Shown piece by piece: positions 11,891 through 22,074 of a DNA stretch of 64,000 nt. The translations under genes and the position numbers were made by a program. The notes below the pieces were generated by a model. The model made no database searches, was not told the origin of the DNA, and saw nothing but the letters and a program-made list of their open reading frames with translations. Origin of the DNA: Blattamonas nauphoetae (lineage: Eukaryota > Preaxostyla > Oxymonadida). The stretch covers positions 712,146 to 776,145 of the forward strand of contig JARBJD010000006.1 in the NCBI GenBank assembly GCA_033064195.1, read 5' to 3'. Numbering within the stretch: the stretch's first letter is position 1; the number at the start of each line of letters is the position of its first letter.

Positions 11891-12384
11891 TCATCTCAGT
11901 CGTAGGACAAGATGGAGTGTCGCTTCCTTCTGAATGTTGTAGTCTCGAAGAGTTTGATGATTCTGCAGTTGTTTACCAGCGAACATCATGCGTTGGTGAT
12001 CTGCTGGATGGTCGATTTTATCTTCAACCTGTTTCTTCACGTAATAAATCGTGTCCCCAGGACTCACTTCACAGGTGATCGTCCTGCCTATCAGAGTCGT
12101 GACAAAGATCTGGAAACTTTTTTCGTATGGTGGACAATAGTCGAGGATAAGAAGCGAGAAAGGTTGGATGTTTTGTTCTTTCCATGATTTTTCGAGGTCA
12201 AGTTGTCGATGATCTTCTGTTTCAAGGGTGTATGGTGTGGAAGGACTGAAAAAGAAAGGATGGACTTGCTCCATGATGACTGAGAGAGGGTCACTGCCAA
12301 GAAAATACGTATCAATGGGAACAATATCGTTGTGATAAAGCACAAGAAAAAGCGGATTCCCGATGACTTCCGGAAACGCTGTGA
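11891..12384 (-). pseudogene. Ubiquitin-like C-terminal segment lacking the diglycine, probably the tail of the kinase-UBL gene
   Basis: The last 75 residues follow ubiquitin along its length: [57 protein letters not shown], then a TGA stop. The terminal GG needed for conjugation is absent, so this is a fixed UBL domain and not a ubiquitin precursor. About 90 unassigned residues precede it. The frame is open upstream to the TA-flanked MITE at 12387, with no ATG. On the far side of the MITE the kinase gene ends in another UBL-like segment, so the two probably belonged to one gene. Removing the MITE plus one TA does not restore frame (473 nt), so an indel or an unresolved intron must also be present. 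Confidence 0.6.
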
Positions 12385-12386
12385 TA

Positions 12387-12857
12387 GTACCCGGACAAAC
12401 CCGTTAGAGCGGATAAACCCGTTAACCCTTCCAAAGGGACGAAACAGTCTCCCCTCTTCATCTTAATTCTCCTTCCACTTCACATTCATGCATTTCCTCA
12501 TTTTTTTTAAAACTAGAGTTCTTCATGAAAGAATGATTGTGAAATGCAAAGCGAAAAGTGAACGTTGTTTTTTGAACGAAGTTGAACAAATCTATTTCCG
12601 AGAACTAGAGGGATCATGTGTTGCGAGTCGAGCTTTTCATGGTCAGAATAACTTGCGCTGTGTCGTCGTTGACATTTCATCCATTTGAATAGACCCATTG
12701 TCTTTGATCCAATCTCTGAAAGAGTCACAATTCCTTCCAGAATTCTCACTAGGGTTTTCTTACAGGTACAACTGATGAGTCGTGTGAAAGAGATGATATA
12801 TGTGAAATGGGGGATGTTTTAACGGGTTTATCGGAGTTAACGGGTTTATCCGACCAC
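12387..12857. mobile_element. TA-flanked inverted-repeat MITE C (471 bp)
   Basis: The + strand left end reads GTACCCGGACAAACCCGTTA and the complement of the right end reads GTGGTCGGATAAACCCGTTA. Each arm holds a second GATAAACCCGTTAA about 18-20 nt further in. Both ends are flanked by TA (12385-12386 and 12858-12859), as for Tc1/mariner/pogo-type insertions. The interior has no convincing gene. The insertion separates a UBL-like segment from the ubiquitin-like tail. Confidence 0.75.
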
Positions 12858-14293
12858 TATGAGTTCAGTGTCGGGTGTGATTTCTTCTTCACCCAAAGTT
12901 TTCTTTGCGTCCAAGAACCGACGACCAACAGCAAAATGTTGCCCCAAATGAGAAATGTTCGCCAGATCTCCGATCAAGAAAGAAGGATGAAAAGGAACAG
13001 TGGTCTTTTCAAAAGTGAAATGTGGGCTGTACGAAGACTTTGTCCACCGGAAGACTGTCACCGTTAAGGGAGTGGCGGCGATAAGATGAAGATAGTTTGA
13101 GGCAAGTGACCACTTTTCCTCTTCTGACTCGAATCGAAAGTGGGTGAGGTCGTCGATTCGTTTTGTCAGTCTCTGATTGAGTGTGCCTCTCATTATAGAC
13201 AAAGGCGTCGCTGGTCCCAGCATTCTCTCGAAAAGGCATCCGTCAACAAGTTGAGAGGATTGGATCCGAAGGGAGGGGTCCTTGAGTTGAGAGGAGCGAA
13301 AAGGAGATAATTAATGAGGGGATAAGAAAAATGAAGAAGAAAACGTGATGGAGGACGAATAATGATGAAAAAAGTGAGCAGACTGTGTCTAAAAGTCGGA
13401 TCAGGACATCACGAATCTCAACTGGAATTGTCGAGGCTACTTTCGATCCTGTGAAGCAACTGATTTCACGAATCATCTTTGGTAGCGATGATCCCACAAA
13501 CAGAGGACGACCTGTCACCATTCGATGCAGAATAACACCAACAGACCACATGTCACTTTGAGGCGTTCCACGCATTTTATCGTCATCCAGTCGTTCTGGC
13601 GAGTTGTATTCGTATGTCCCGATCTCCCCTGCGGAATGTGATAACATCACTCCTTCCTCATCCGCTGCCCCCAAATCACCTGAGACGCCAGAAGGCGAAT
13701 TAGGGAAAAGTTACAATGAAGGCAATAGGAAATTACAAAATGAAAATGAAGAATAAAACAAACACAAAATCGCTCGATTGTCAACTGACAGAAGAACATT
13801 CTCCGGTTTCAGGTCGCCATGCGCGGTTGGGCCAGACGGATGAGTGTGCATGAACTTCAGCCCTTCCACAATGTCATTGCAGATCAACACCACAACCTGA
13901 ACATCATCACATTCACACAAAGAGATAACGAAGGGTGTGGAAGAGAAAATGAGGAAGAGGAGAGGAACAAACATCAAGAGGGATTCGCTCCCCTCGTTCT
14001 TCATATTCGCAAATCAAGTCCTTCAAATTCCGACTTCCGAGTTCCATGATGATTCCATGCCATGCCTCGGTTTCAATTGAATCATGAAAACCAACAATTC
14101 GAGGGTGAGAGAATCGCTTCATTTGTTCCACTTCACGACGAGCTCGCTTCTTGTCTATTTCCGTAATTGTCGGCAGAATTTTCAGAGCAAACTCCTTTTT
14201 GGTCTCCTGGTGTCGAATGTGAAGGACTCGACCAAATGCTCCCTCACTGATGGGCCGAACAAGTTCATCTGAACGAGATTGAGAAACAACCAC
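12858..14293 (-). CDS. Protein kinase followed by a ubiquitin-like domain, four visible exons, start unresolved
   Basis: Exons are 13973-14293, 13764-13896, 13384-13679 and 12858-13280. The introns are 13897-13972, 13680-13763 and 13281-13383, with GTTTGT, GTTTGT and GTCTGC donors and CAG/AAG acceptors. Splicing rebuilds a complete kinase domain: glycine loop SEGAFGRV, ATP lysine in FALKIL, catalytic HGDLKPEN (HGD in place of HRD), a DLG split exactly across an intron, SPER, the D-x-WSVGV helix and the closing DPSLRI. About 60 residues later the sequence resembles ubiquitin beta-strands (FAVGRRFLDAKKTL..ITPDTELIVV). Kinase followed by UBL recalls IKK/TBK1 architecture, but homology is not implied. 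The 5' end is uncertain: the first codon in frame is GTG, and a METTDESFIP exon with a GTAAAC donor lies just upstream at 14373 in another phase. Confidence 0.75.
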
Positions 14294-14514
14294 AATGTGA
14301 TCGACACAGAAATGATGACAAAAAGGAAGTGAACACAGTTTACTGGAATGAAAGATTCATCGGTTGTTTCCATCCAAATGTGATAAAGATCAGACCATCA
14401 GCATTTTTTGCGATTCGGTGAATGGTCTCGCCTTCTAAATGAGATGGAGGACGTGCGATGGACAATAAAACGAGGTATTCCAGTACTTATCGGACTGTAC
14501 ACTCTCCTTGCACG

Positions 14515-14940
14515 ATGCTGTTTCCTCTTCTGAGAGTGACAAACATTGAAAGAGAGGTGACAGAGCAGACAGCTCTCGATTGGACGAAACACATTTTTGT
14601 CGACTTGATGAACGAGATTGCTTGAGAGATGAAAGATGAGGAGATTGAGGAGATCAAAACCGGGTTCATGCACAACCTGCAGAAGAAGGCGGAAGATCTC
14701 AGGCAGGAAACCCGGCAACTCCAACACGAAGTGGAGACAGGGAAACTGACGGAAGATCTGAAGCGATTTGGAGTGGCTGCAAATGTTGCGAAGAGAGAAG
14801 TACAATCGTTGGACAATTTTGGGAAATTGGAAAATGCCGGAAAAAAGACAAACAAAATACGAACCTTTCCTCCAGCCCCAAATCATGTCATGTCACAGTA
14901 CGACCCTTCCATTCGTCGTGATGTTGAGAGTTCTCTGTGA
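14515..14940 (+). pseudogene. Coiled-coil protein gene with an in-frame TGA
   Basis: From ATG 14515 the frame reads 36 codons, meets TGA at 14623-14625, then continues from ATG 14629 for 103 codons to a natural stop. The peptide character is continuous across the TGA (VTEQTALDWTKHIFVDLMNE before; EEIEEIKTGFMHNLQ after), and the stop is one C-to-T change from an Arg CGA. The downstream part is a charged coiled coil with a basic Pro-containing tail. It may still be made as a 103-residue protein from 14629. No family recognised. Confidence 0.5.
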
Positions 14941-15390
14941 GAACGACAGACCATCAGCTGTTGATCCCACGCCGGAATACGTGTTGGACTGTCAATCCTA
15001 CCGACTCGGTCCCTCAATCAGATGTTTTTTGGATAGAGCGTGCTGATGACGAGATGGAGAAGAACGAGGCAGATGGGAGTACTCCGTTTTGTGGAAGGAA
15101 GTTGCTGTTGAGAGTTGACATCAATCGGCGTAAGAACGCGCAAGGGATCAACAAAGTTTCCAAATTATCAAAATTGTCCAACAACTGTACAGGAGTGGCT
15201 GGTGATGGCTTGAAAAGGAAGAGACGGAAGTGTGAAGTCCTCAAGTTGGAGGATCACTGTCCCATTCAGTGAAAGTGTCGGATGCAAAGAGATCAGCGCG
15301 TTCACTGGTCCCGAAATAGAATGTATCCCACCAGGAATGTTGAGATCTGAGACAGAAAGGAGGACGTCTTTGATGCTGATACTCCATTTT
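14941..15390. other. Unassigned region with short conflicting frames
   Basis: Short frames occur on both strands (for example 14937-15272 + and 15014-15244 -). None has a recognisable motif or a convincing start. It may be decayed coding sequence next to the family repeats. Confidence 0.25.
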
Positions 15391-15700
15391 CCTCAGCGAC
15401 GATCACAAGTGATTCCGAGAGACGGCAGAGGCCGCATGTAAGCAGGGGACATCGTGGGAAGATGGGAGCAGGGGAGGTCGAGGGGAGAGGGGAACAGGGG
15501 ACGTCGAGGGGAGATGGGAGCAGGGGACGTCGAGTGAGGGGGTTGGGAAGCGTGGTGCCAGAATAAATTGTGATGTGAATGCCTTCGTGATCTTCAGAGA
15601 ACGAAAAATGAGAATGGGGTATTTGTTGAGGAGACTGGCGAGAGAATCCCAATCGGTCCGGAAAGAATGAAGCGATGTCAGAGTCGACAAGAATCACAAG
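15391..15700. repeat. Decayed flanking repeat, copy 1, downstream of a family gene
   Basis: Segments of this stretch recur in the same order at 20664-21060. Examples are GAGACGGCAGAGGCC, CGAGTGAGGGGGTTGGGAAG and GATCTTCAGAGAACGAA. The block also has short GGGGACGTCGAGGGGAGA-like iterations. It lies just 3' of the minus-strand family gene, as the second copy does for its own neighbour. It looks like an old duplicated gene segment, with coding remnants best seen on the minus strand. Confidence 0.55.
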
Positions 15701-15764
15701 TAAAGTGTGTGTTGTTCAAAAGAAGTCAGAAACAGTGCGATATGTTCGCTGGTTCGATTCCATT

Positions 15765-16838
15765 TCATCCACGTCGCGGGAGGTTCATGCACAGCAGGTT
15801 GTTCCATCTGATCGATTGTTCAACAAGCCATCCTCCAAAAAAGGTGTTTTTGTCGTTTTGCAGCTTTTCCTCAATCACATCTTCGATCCCTTCCATTTTC
15901 AACATTATATGCACATCCTTCCATATCTGTCGCTCTTCTACCCGTGCGTCGTTCCATTCCAGTTGGGCATCGACCATTTCATCCAGAAAAAGCCAGATTG
16001 AGCGATCGTTTTCAAAGAATGTCAGACAGCTTGGAACTGAGAGAAAGACTGGCCTATTCAGGACGAAATCCATTGTCCATTGATGGCTTGGAGATATTTC
16101 GAGGACTCCTGCAAGGAGTGCCAGAAAATACATGCATAACACTCCATCGACGATCGAGAAGCGGTTCACACACAAATGGCAAATGTACTTCCCGGAAGGT
16201 GTGAGAACTTGTTGAAAAACTGTCTCGTGAACAGCTTGTTCTTCATTACCATCTTCAATTTCGAGTTGTGTGAGACAATCTGGAGTTGTGAGCCGGAGAG
16301 AACGAGTGATGCTTGAAAGGAGATTAGTGTGGATATCGACTGCTTCTGAGAATGAATGAGATTGTGGATTGAGGGCGGTGATGAGTTGAGGGAAAAGATC
16401 AGCTCTGACGAGGGCAAGTCGAACTTGGGGTGAACACCAATAGATCAGTTGGTTGAGTATCTCCATTGCTGCGGTGGTGATGATCTGACTGGGTGAGGAA
16501 ACAAGAACAACAATGCACCGCACGAAGTCTGACACGGATTCATCAGAGGATGATGCAAGGGTACTGAGAAAAGCATCGGCAGATTGTCGACCTTTCGGTT
16601 TCACAAATTCGAGAAACTTGATGGCTTTCGCTTCCAAAGAGGCATCAAGTGCAGGCTGAAACTTCAAAGTCACCACTAGAGATCGAAAGACAACAGCTAT
16701 TTCCTGCTCAGATTCAAGTCGACATTCATCCCAATTCAGGAAAGCAGAGCAGTCCATAGAAAAATCCGAATGAAGGGAGGACAAATCGGAGCGTCCTGTA
16801 CTTGAGGAGGTGTCATTTTTATCGGTAATTGTTGTCAT
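15765..16838 (-). CDS. Expanded paralogous family protein, member 1 (357 residues)
   Basis: I place the start at ATG 16838 (MTTITDKNDTSSS) and not at the further upstream codons, because the paralogue at 19209-20282 starts at the equivalent position and gives exactly the same length (357 residues). Conserved blocks are FSMDCSAFLN near residue 30, FQPALDASLEAKAIKFL, KGRQ[SP]ADAFL.TLASSSDES, DFVRCI.VL.SS.SQ.IT.AAM and the C-terminal TMDFVLN/SCLTFFEN region. The protein is all-helical in character with repeated Leu patterns, suggestive of ARM-type repeats. No catalytic motif is visible. The copies have clearly diverged, so this is an established tandem family and not a recent duplicate. Function unknown. 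Confidence 0.8.
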   Translation of the reverse strand: MTTITDKNDTSSSTGRSDLSSLHSDFSMDCSAFLNWDECRLESEQEIAVVFRSLVVTLKFQPALDASLEAKAIKFLEFVKPKGRQSADAFLSTLASSSDESVSDFVRCIVVLVSSPSQIITTAAMEILNQLIYWCSPQVRLALVRADLFPQLITALNPQSHSFSEAVDIHTNLLSSITRSLRLTTPDCLTQLEIEDGNEEQAVHETVFQQVLTPSGKYICHLCVNRFSIVDGVLCMYFLALLAGVLEISPSHQWTMDFVLNRPVFLSVPSCLTFFENDRSIWLFLDEMVDAQLEWNDARVEERQIWKDVHIMLKMEGIEDVIEEKLQNDKNTFFGGWLVEQSIRWNNLLCMNLPRRG

Positions 16839-17344
16839 TCTGGATGAGTATGTGAAAACAGCTCGGTATGGGTCACAACAAAGCCAGAAACAACAAGAGT
16901 GAAATGAGAGATTCAACCAAAAACAAGAACACAAATTAATTGACGAAGAACAACGAAGACTCAGACGATTCATGAATGAAGAGGGAGCGTTGGAACGTGA
17001 AGGAAAGAACGACTGGATTAGAACGTCGAAGAACAACGAATGAACGAGTGTGGCAGACAGGAATACAGAAGAAGAGATGGATGCGAATATGGTTGTGGTT
17101 CAGCATGTGTTTTCGTCCATCCTTGTAAATCCTTCCCTTCCATCGTTCTTTTGTGAAGTCAGTTTTCGAGTGATAAGTAAGGTGCAGAATGAGCCAGAGT
17201 GTGTACAGCAAGCAGAAAAGAGAGATGAGTCGGTCGAAGTTGGAGGGTGTCATCCTGGAAAGCTGAATAGTAAATATGGACATCAGACAGAGGAGCTAGC
17301 CACTCTTCACTGCCACTCCCTTCGCCCCCAGCTGTGGTCAAGGA

Positions 17345-18139
17345 TTAATAAAGATGGCGTGGATTGATTGTGGAGGTTGGAGTCGAGGCGAGTATTGCGT
17401 GCACTTCGAATGAACAACCGCCAGTACGTGCCACAACGAGTGCGGTGAGGGGAGAGGCAGATGGTAGTGGGATGGTGTGTGTGGAGCAGGGATTGAGAAC
17501 GGCCATGGACTGGGCGACGACAGCATCCGATTCTTCTGAATCGGCTTCGGAAGTGTCAGCTGATGAGCGAGGGAGATTCAGAATGCGTCGAAGGAGACGA
17601 AGTGGTTTAGGGGTTTGACGGGGACATTCGCGTTTCCAGGCCATCTCATCCCTTTCCATCACCTTTGTCACCAGCACGTTGTGCTGGTTTGCTGTCTCAG
17701 ATTCTTCGAAGCTGCCAGTGGTCGCAAAGAAGAGAGAGATCGATACTGTCGAATCAGTCATTTTCAAAATCAACAATCGCAACACAAAAGAGGCCAGTCG
17801 AGAATGTCCAAACAAACACGACAACTCGATCGTTTGTTGCTCCGTCGTTGCATCTTCCGAGTTCAATCAGTGGCAGATGCAACCCTCCTTCAAGCTCGGC
17901 ATGCAAAGCGACTTTCCATCGTTCCATCAAATCGAGTCGCTGATGGCTGCCTTCGTCATCAACAAAGTGTGCGTTTGCTTTGTGAGCGATACTGCACATC
18001 GTGTCCCCCAAACAGCATGTGAGTGTGCTGCTTCTTCAAGGCTCATTTTCTGGACACTTTCAGAGTCTTCACTTTCAGTCCCTGTGTCTGACTTGGCTGT
18101 GAGGGAGATGAGAGGAGACACAGTTCGAGAAAGGGACAA
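17345..18139 (-). pseudogene. Possible decayed minus-strand gene, unassigned
   Basis: Three overlapping minus-strand frames read like protein in sequence: 17927-18139, 17754-18011 (with LDLMERWKVALHAELEGGLHLPLIEL) and 17345-17866 (with VTKVMERDEMAWKRECPR). They do not join through obvious GT..AG introns, so frameshifts are more likely. The block ends 14 nt before MITE A. Its downstream neighbour contains a short membrane-like segment (about 17180-17230, minus strand). I do not recognise the protein. Confidence 0.3.
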
Positions 18140-18152
18140 TTTGGGGATAATA

Positions 18153-18747
18153 GATGTGTCATTAACCCGATTCTGTCAACAACCCGGAACATGGGGTTGA
18201 AACAAACCATATTGGTCAAACTAAGAAAAAAATAAAATTTTAAAATTTTCTCTCTTGGCGAATCGGAGAAAACCTCAAAAAACCTCGTTTAAGGCCCTTT
18301 TGGTAGTGTGTCCAAATCATATCTCCACAACCTGTGGACCAATTTTGATGAAATTTTCCACAGAAACGTTTTTTTCGAGAAAAGAATTTTTTGCAAAAAT
18401 TTTGAAAAAAAAATGTTGGGTATTTGGAAAGTTGCGAAAAAACGTTATTTTTCTCGACAAAAAATTTTTTGGGAAAAAAATTTTTCTTTTTTTTGTGAGT
18501 CTTTTTTCGATATATTTACGATAAAAACGCTTTTTATTTGGTTTAAAACGGATATCTGGTTGTGGAGATCTGAGCTGAAAAAGTTTGAAAAATGTGTGTG
18601 TTCCTGCTGTATACAGTGTTTTGAGGTTTTCTCCGATTCGCCTCGATAGAAAATTCTCAAATTTTATTTTTTTCTTAGTTTGACCAAAACGGTTCATTTC
18701 AACCCCAGGTTCCGGGTTGTTGACACGGACCGGGTTAATGACATATC
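18153..18747. mobile_element. TA-flanked inverted-repeat MITE A (595 bp)
   Basis: The ends GATGTGTCATTAACCCG (left) and GATATGTCATTAACCCG (right, complement) are flanked by TA at 18151-18152 and 18748-18749. The arms stay complementary for over 100 nt, including GGTCAAACTAAG and an A/T-rich run. A related core is found in MITE B (21482-22074), including ACAACCTGTG and GATGAAATTTTCCAC. Small frames inside are by-products of AT-rich repeats. Confidence 0.85.
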
Positions 18748-19059
18748 TATAAATCAGGAATGGGGTAGAATCGGACTGCACCGAGAGAGGTTGTGTTTGA
18801 GGTTTATCAGCACTTCTCCACTCGAAAAAGAGTCCACAGTGTCGTTCCGAAGAGTCGATAACGATGGTTGATGTGTGATTGATTCTGCGGTGCCATCTCA
18901 TGATTGGGGTGAACCAACAAGAGAAGACCATTTGAGAGAACAATCACCAAACAATCACGAGACACAAACTCCCACCAATCGCCACCATCCATCCATCGAC
19001 GCATTGCCTTCCAGAAACGAGCAGTGCGAGAGTTGTCACGAAGGTGATGATGGTGACGA

Positions 19060-19200
19060 CCATCGAGTGAGAATGGCGAGAGAGAATTCGAATTGTTCCG
19101 GCAAACCGTGAGGTGACGCCAGAGTCCACAAAGATCACACAAAAACAGTGTTTGTTGTCCAAAATACGTCAAAAACACTTCGAAAGAGTCGCAGGTTCTT
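19060..19200. repeat. Family-gene 3' flank repeat
   Basis: The stretch carrying GGCGAGAGAGAAT, TCCGGCAAA and GACGCCAGAGTCCACAAAGA is echoed at about 15635-15730, about 21000-21060 and about 22140-22215. In two of these places it precedes the stop codon of a minus-strand family gene, so it is the conserved 3' flank. The copy at 22140-22215 has no intact gene beside it, which points to a lost third member. Confidence 0.5.
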
Positions 19201-19208
19201 GTCTGTTT

Positions 19209-20282
19209 CTATTCCCGTTTCGGAAGGTTCATGCCAAGCAGGTTGTTCCATTCAATCGATTCGTCAACAATCCATCCTCCTTCGTTTCCATTTTTGTCGT
19301 TTCGCAGCTTTTCTTTAATCACATCTTCGAATCCCTCCATTCTCAACATTTTATGCACTGTCTTCCACATATGTCGCTGATCTCCCCATTTTTGGTTATA
19401 GTCCCGCTGGGCATTGATCATGAAATACAGAAAACAGAAGATTGAGTGTTCGTTTTCGAAGAATGTGAGACAACTCGTGATCATGAGAAGGACTGGCATA
19501 TTCAGTACAAAATCCATTGCCGGTAGGTAGTACGGACATATTGCGAGGATTCGGGAGAGGATTCGCAGAAAATTCTCGGATTGGTCACCATTGACGATCG
19601 AATAGCGGTTGACGCACAAATGCCAAATATACTTCTCGGAAGGAATGAGAACTTGCTTCAGAACCGTCTTGTGAACAGCTTGTAGTTCAGTCCCATCTTT
19701 AATTCTGAGTTCTCTGAGACCATCCGGAGTTGCGAGGTAGAGAGAATGGGTGATGCTGTGCATCAGATAGGTGTGGATATTGACAGCTTCGATGAACGAA
19801 AGTGACAGTGGATTGAGAGAGATGATGAGTTCAGGGATCAGATCAGCTTTGACGAGGGCAAGTCGGATTTTAACTGAACACCAATCGATTAGTGTGTAGA
19901 GCAGATCCATTGCTGCTGCGGTGATAGCCTGACTGGCAGAAGAAATAAGAACAGCAATGCACCGCACGAAGTCTGGCATGGATTCATCAGAGGATGATGC
20001 AAGGGTGCCGAGAAAAGCATCGGCTGGTTGCCTACCCTTCTGTGTCACAGATTTGAGAAACTTGATGGCTTTCGCTTCCAGAGAGGCATCAAGAGCTGGC
20101 TGGAACTTCAATGTTGCCACTAGAGACCGAAAGACAACGATCATTTCGTGAATTGATTCTAGTTTTTCTTCGTGCAAATTCAGGAAAGCAGAGCAATCCA
20201 TCGAAAATTCCGAATGAAAGGAGGACAAATCAGATCGAGTTGTATTTGAGGAGCTGTCTGTTTCCTTGTCAATCACTGTCAT
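19209..20282 (-). CDS. Expanded paralogous family protein, member 2 (357 residues)
   Basis: The start is ATG 20282 (MTVIDKETDSSSN), aligned with the start of member 1. Length is exactly 357 residues in both. The two share FSMDCSAFLN, FQPALDASLEAKAIKFL, ADAFLGTLASSSDES, PDFVRCIAVL and a C-terminal PTYLP/AMDFVLNMPV-type block, with frequent conservative replacements in between. It ends in TAG. No signal peptide, membrane segment or catalytic motif is visible; the helical leucine-rich pattern suggests a protein-interaction solenoid. Genes 1 and 2 are 2.4 kb apart in the same orientation with MITE A between them, so they are a dispersed tandem pair. Confidence 0.8.
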   Translation of the reverse strand: MTVIDKETDSSSNTTRSDLSSFHSEFSMDCSAFLNLHEEKLESIHEMIVVFRSLVATLKFQPALDASLEAKAIKFLKSVTQKGRQPADAFLGTLASSSDESMPDFVRCIAVLISSASQAITAAAMDLLYTLIDWCSVKIRLALVKADLIPELIISLNPLSLSFIEAVNIHTYLMHSITHSLYLATPDGLRELRIKDGTELQAVHKTVLKQVLIPSEKYIWHLCVNRYSIVNGDQSENFLRILSRILAICPYYLPAMDFVLNMPVLLMITSCLTFFENEHSIFCFLYFMINAQRDYNQKWGDQRHMWKTVHKMLRMEGFEDVIKEKLRNDKNGNEGGWIVDESIEWNNLLGMNLPKRE

Positions 20283-20663
20283 TTCGACAGTTTCATCATC
20301 AAATCGCTTGTTATGGGTGAGAAACAGGAATCGGTGAAAGAAAGAGAGTTTGATGAAATAGACGTCCAAAGGAAGAATAATAAACAACTAACGAAGACTG
20401 ACATCAGTTATGAATGAAGAAGTGAAATGGCGAGGAGAATTGAGATGAATACGTCTGATTTGTTGTTTCTCCTTGACATGTTGATTATTCCCTCGAATTG
20501 TTCCTTTCTACAACTCCGGACCAGTGTGACAGTGTGGGGGATACGCAAATCCATTGCAAGACGAAGGAAGGTAGACAGTCAGCGTTCGCAAGTTCTCATC
20601 CCTTCTCCTTCTTCCGAGAAGCCTTCCCGACGCTTCTCTTCCTGTGCATGTGTGTTCCAACCT

Positions 20664-21060
20664 CCTCAGCAGCGATCGTAAGCGATTCCAAGAGACGGCA
20701 GAGGCCACACAGAAGTCCTCCGTGAGGGAGAAGATGGGTGCAGGGGACATCGAGTGAGGGGGTTGGGAAGCCTGGTGCCAGGAAAAAATTGTGATGTGGA
20801 TGGAGAGTTGGAACTGAAGGGAGTCCATCGACAACCTTCTCAGTTGGAGGAGAGGGTATGATGGAATCTGAGATTGGGCTCTTCATCGCGACCACATTTG
20901 AAAGAATCGACGACAGCAGTGGTCATGTGAATGCCTTCACGATCTTCAGAGAACGAAGAAGGAGGATGTGGCATTTGGGGTGGAAGGTGAGTTTGGTGGC
21001 AATGGAGTGAGACTGGCGAGGGAGAAAACAGATCGCTCCGGCAAATGAAACCATGCAGTC
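20664..21060. repeat. Decayed flanking repeat, copy 2
   Basis: This is collinear with 15391-15700. The same short blocks appear in the same order but with extra sequence inserted between the CAGGGGACATCGAGTGAG part and the ATCTTCAGAGAACGAA part. The region from 20283 to 21480 holds no gene I can support beyond these remnants. Confidence 0.5.
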
Positions 21061-21481
21061 ATGGACAAAAGTTGTCGGCAGGAAAAATGACAAACTCTGG
21101 TCTGACGATTTGGGAAAGGAGTTCGATGCTGAAACTACACATGTGTGGAGGTGACATGACATCGACACGCATCGAGGTTAGTAGGCTGGTCTACAGTTAG
21201 TGGGTGAGAAATACGAACCATTCCACTGTAGACGTTTTTTTACGAATGTTTGCATTTTCTTGCGGAGGAGGCTGAGGATCTCGCTAATTTCGGTATCAAT
21301 GATCTCATCTCATCACCATCTCTCACTGTGTGAAAAATGGTCGATTGTGGTTGAGCACATATTTTTGTCACTTTTTTTCAGACTCTTCATTCTTCCGTAT
21401 CTCCATCACGAAACAACTGCTTGCTCTGATTTTCTCGCCACAATGATCTTTGTTGATGATGAAGTGTCTGACAATATAATA

Positions 21482-22074
21482 GTGGCGTCACCAATACGTT
21501 CCATGTCAACAATTCGTGCTTTTTTTCTGGAATGATCACTTTTGGTCAAACTAAGAAAAAAATAAAATTTTAGAATTTTCTTCCCACTGGATCCCAAAAA
21601 ATCCTCACAATAGCTCTTTTCAACCACTTTTTTCATGTGTTCTCGTCATAACTTCACAACCTGTGAACCGATTTTGATGAAATTTTCCACTGAAACGTTT
21701 GTTTGGTGAAATGAACATTTTGAAAAAAAATTGGAAAAAAAATCATGGGTATCTGGGACGATATGAAAAAAGGCTGTTTTTCGCCCAGAAAAATATCATG
21801 GGAAAAAATTTTTTATTTTTTTGAGTGTGTTTTATCGATATGTTTACGAAAATAATGCTTTTTCTTCGGTCTCAAACGGATGTCTGGATATGGAAAAATG
21901 ATCGTCGAAAGTTTGGAAAATGTGTGGCGTTTCGCTGTTTAACGTGTTTTGAGGTTTTCTCAGGATCCAGTGGGAAGAAAATTCTAAAATTTTATTTTTT
22001 TCTTAGTTTGACCAAAAGTGATAATTCCAGAAAAAAGCACGAATTGTTGACATCGAACGTATTGGTGACACCAC
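21482..22074. mobile_element. TA-flanked inverted-repeat MITE B (593 bp)
   Basis: The ends GTGGCGTCACCAATACG (left) and GTGGTGTCACCAATACG (right, complement) sit directly inside TA dinucleotides at 21480-21481 and 22075-22076. The arms remain complementary for more than 120 nt, through GGTCAAACTAAG to TCCCACTGGATCC. The core resembles MITE A, so the two are members of one family whose outer arms have diverged. No protein is encoded. Confidence 0.88.

Noticed and set aside
15751-15761. tRNA T-loop-like string GGTTCGATTCC
   Set aside because: No acceptor, D or anticodon stems can be built around it, and it lies at the stop codon of a family gene.
18317-18943. 208-codon minus-strand ORF
   Set aside because: It runs through the AT-rich arm and core of MITE A and is an artefact of the inverted repeat.
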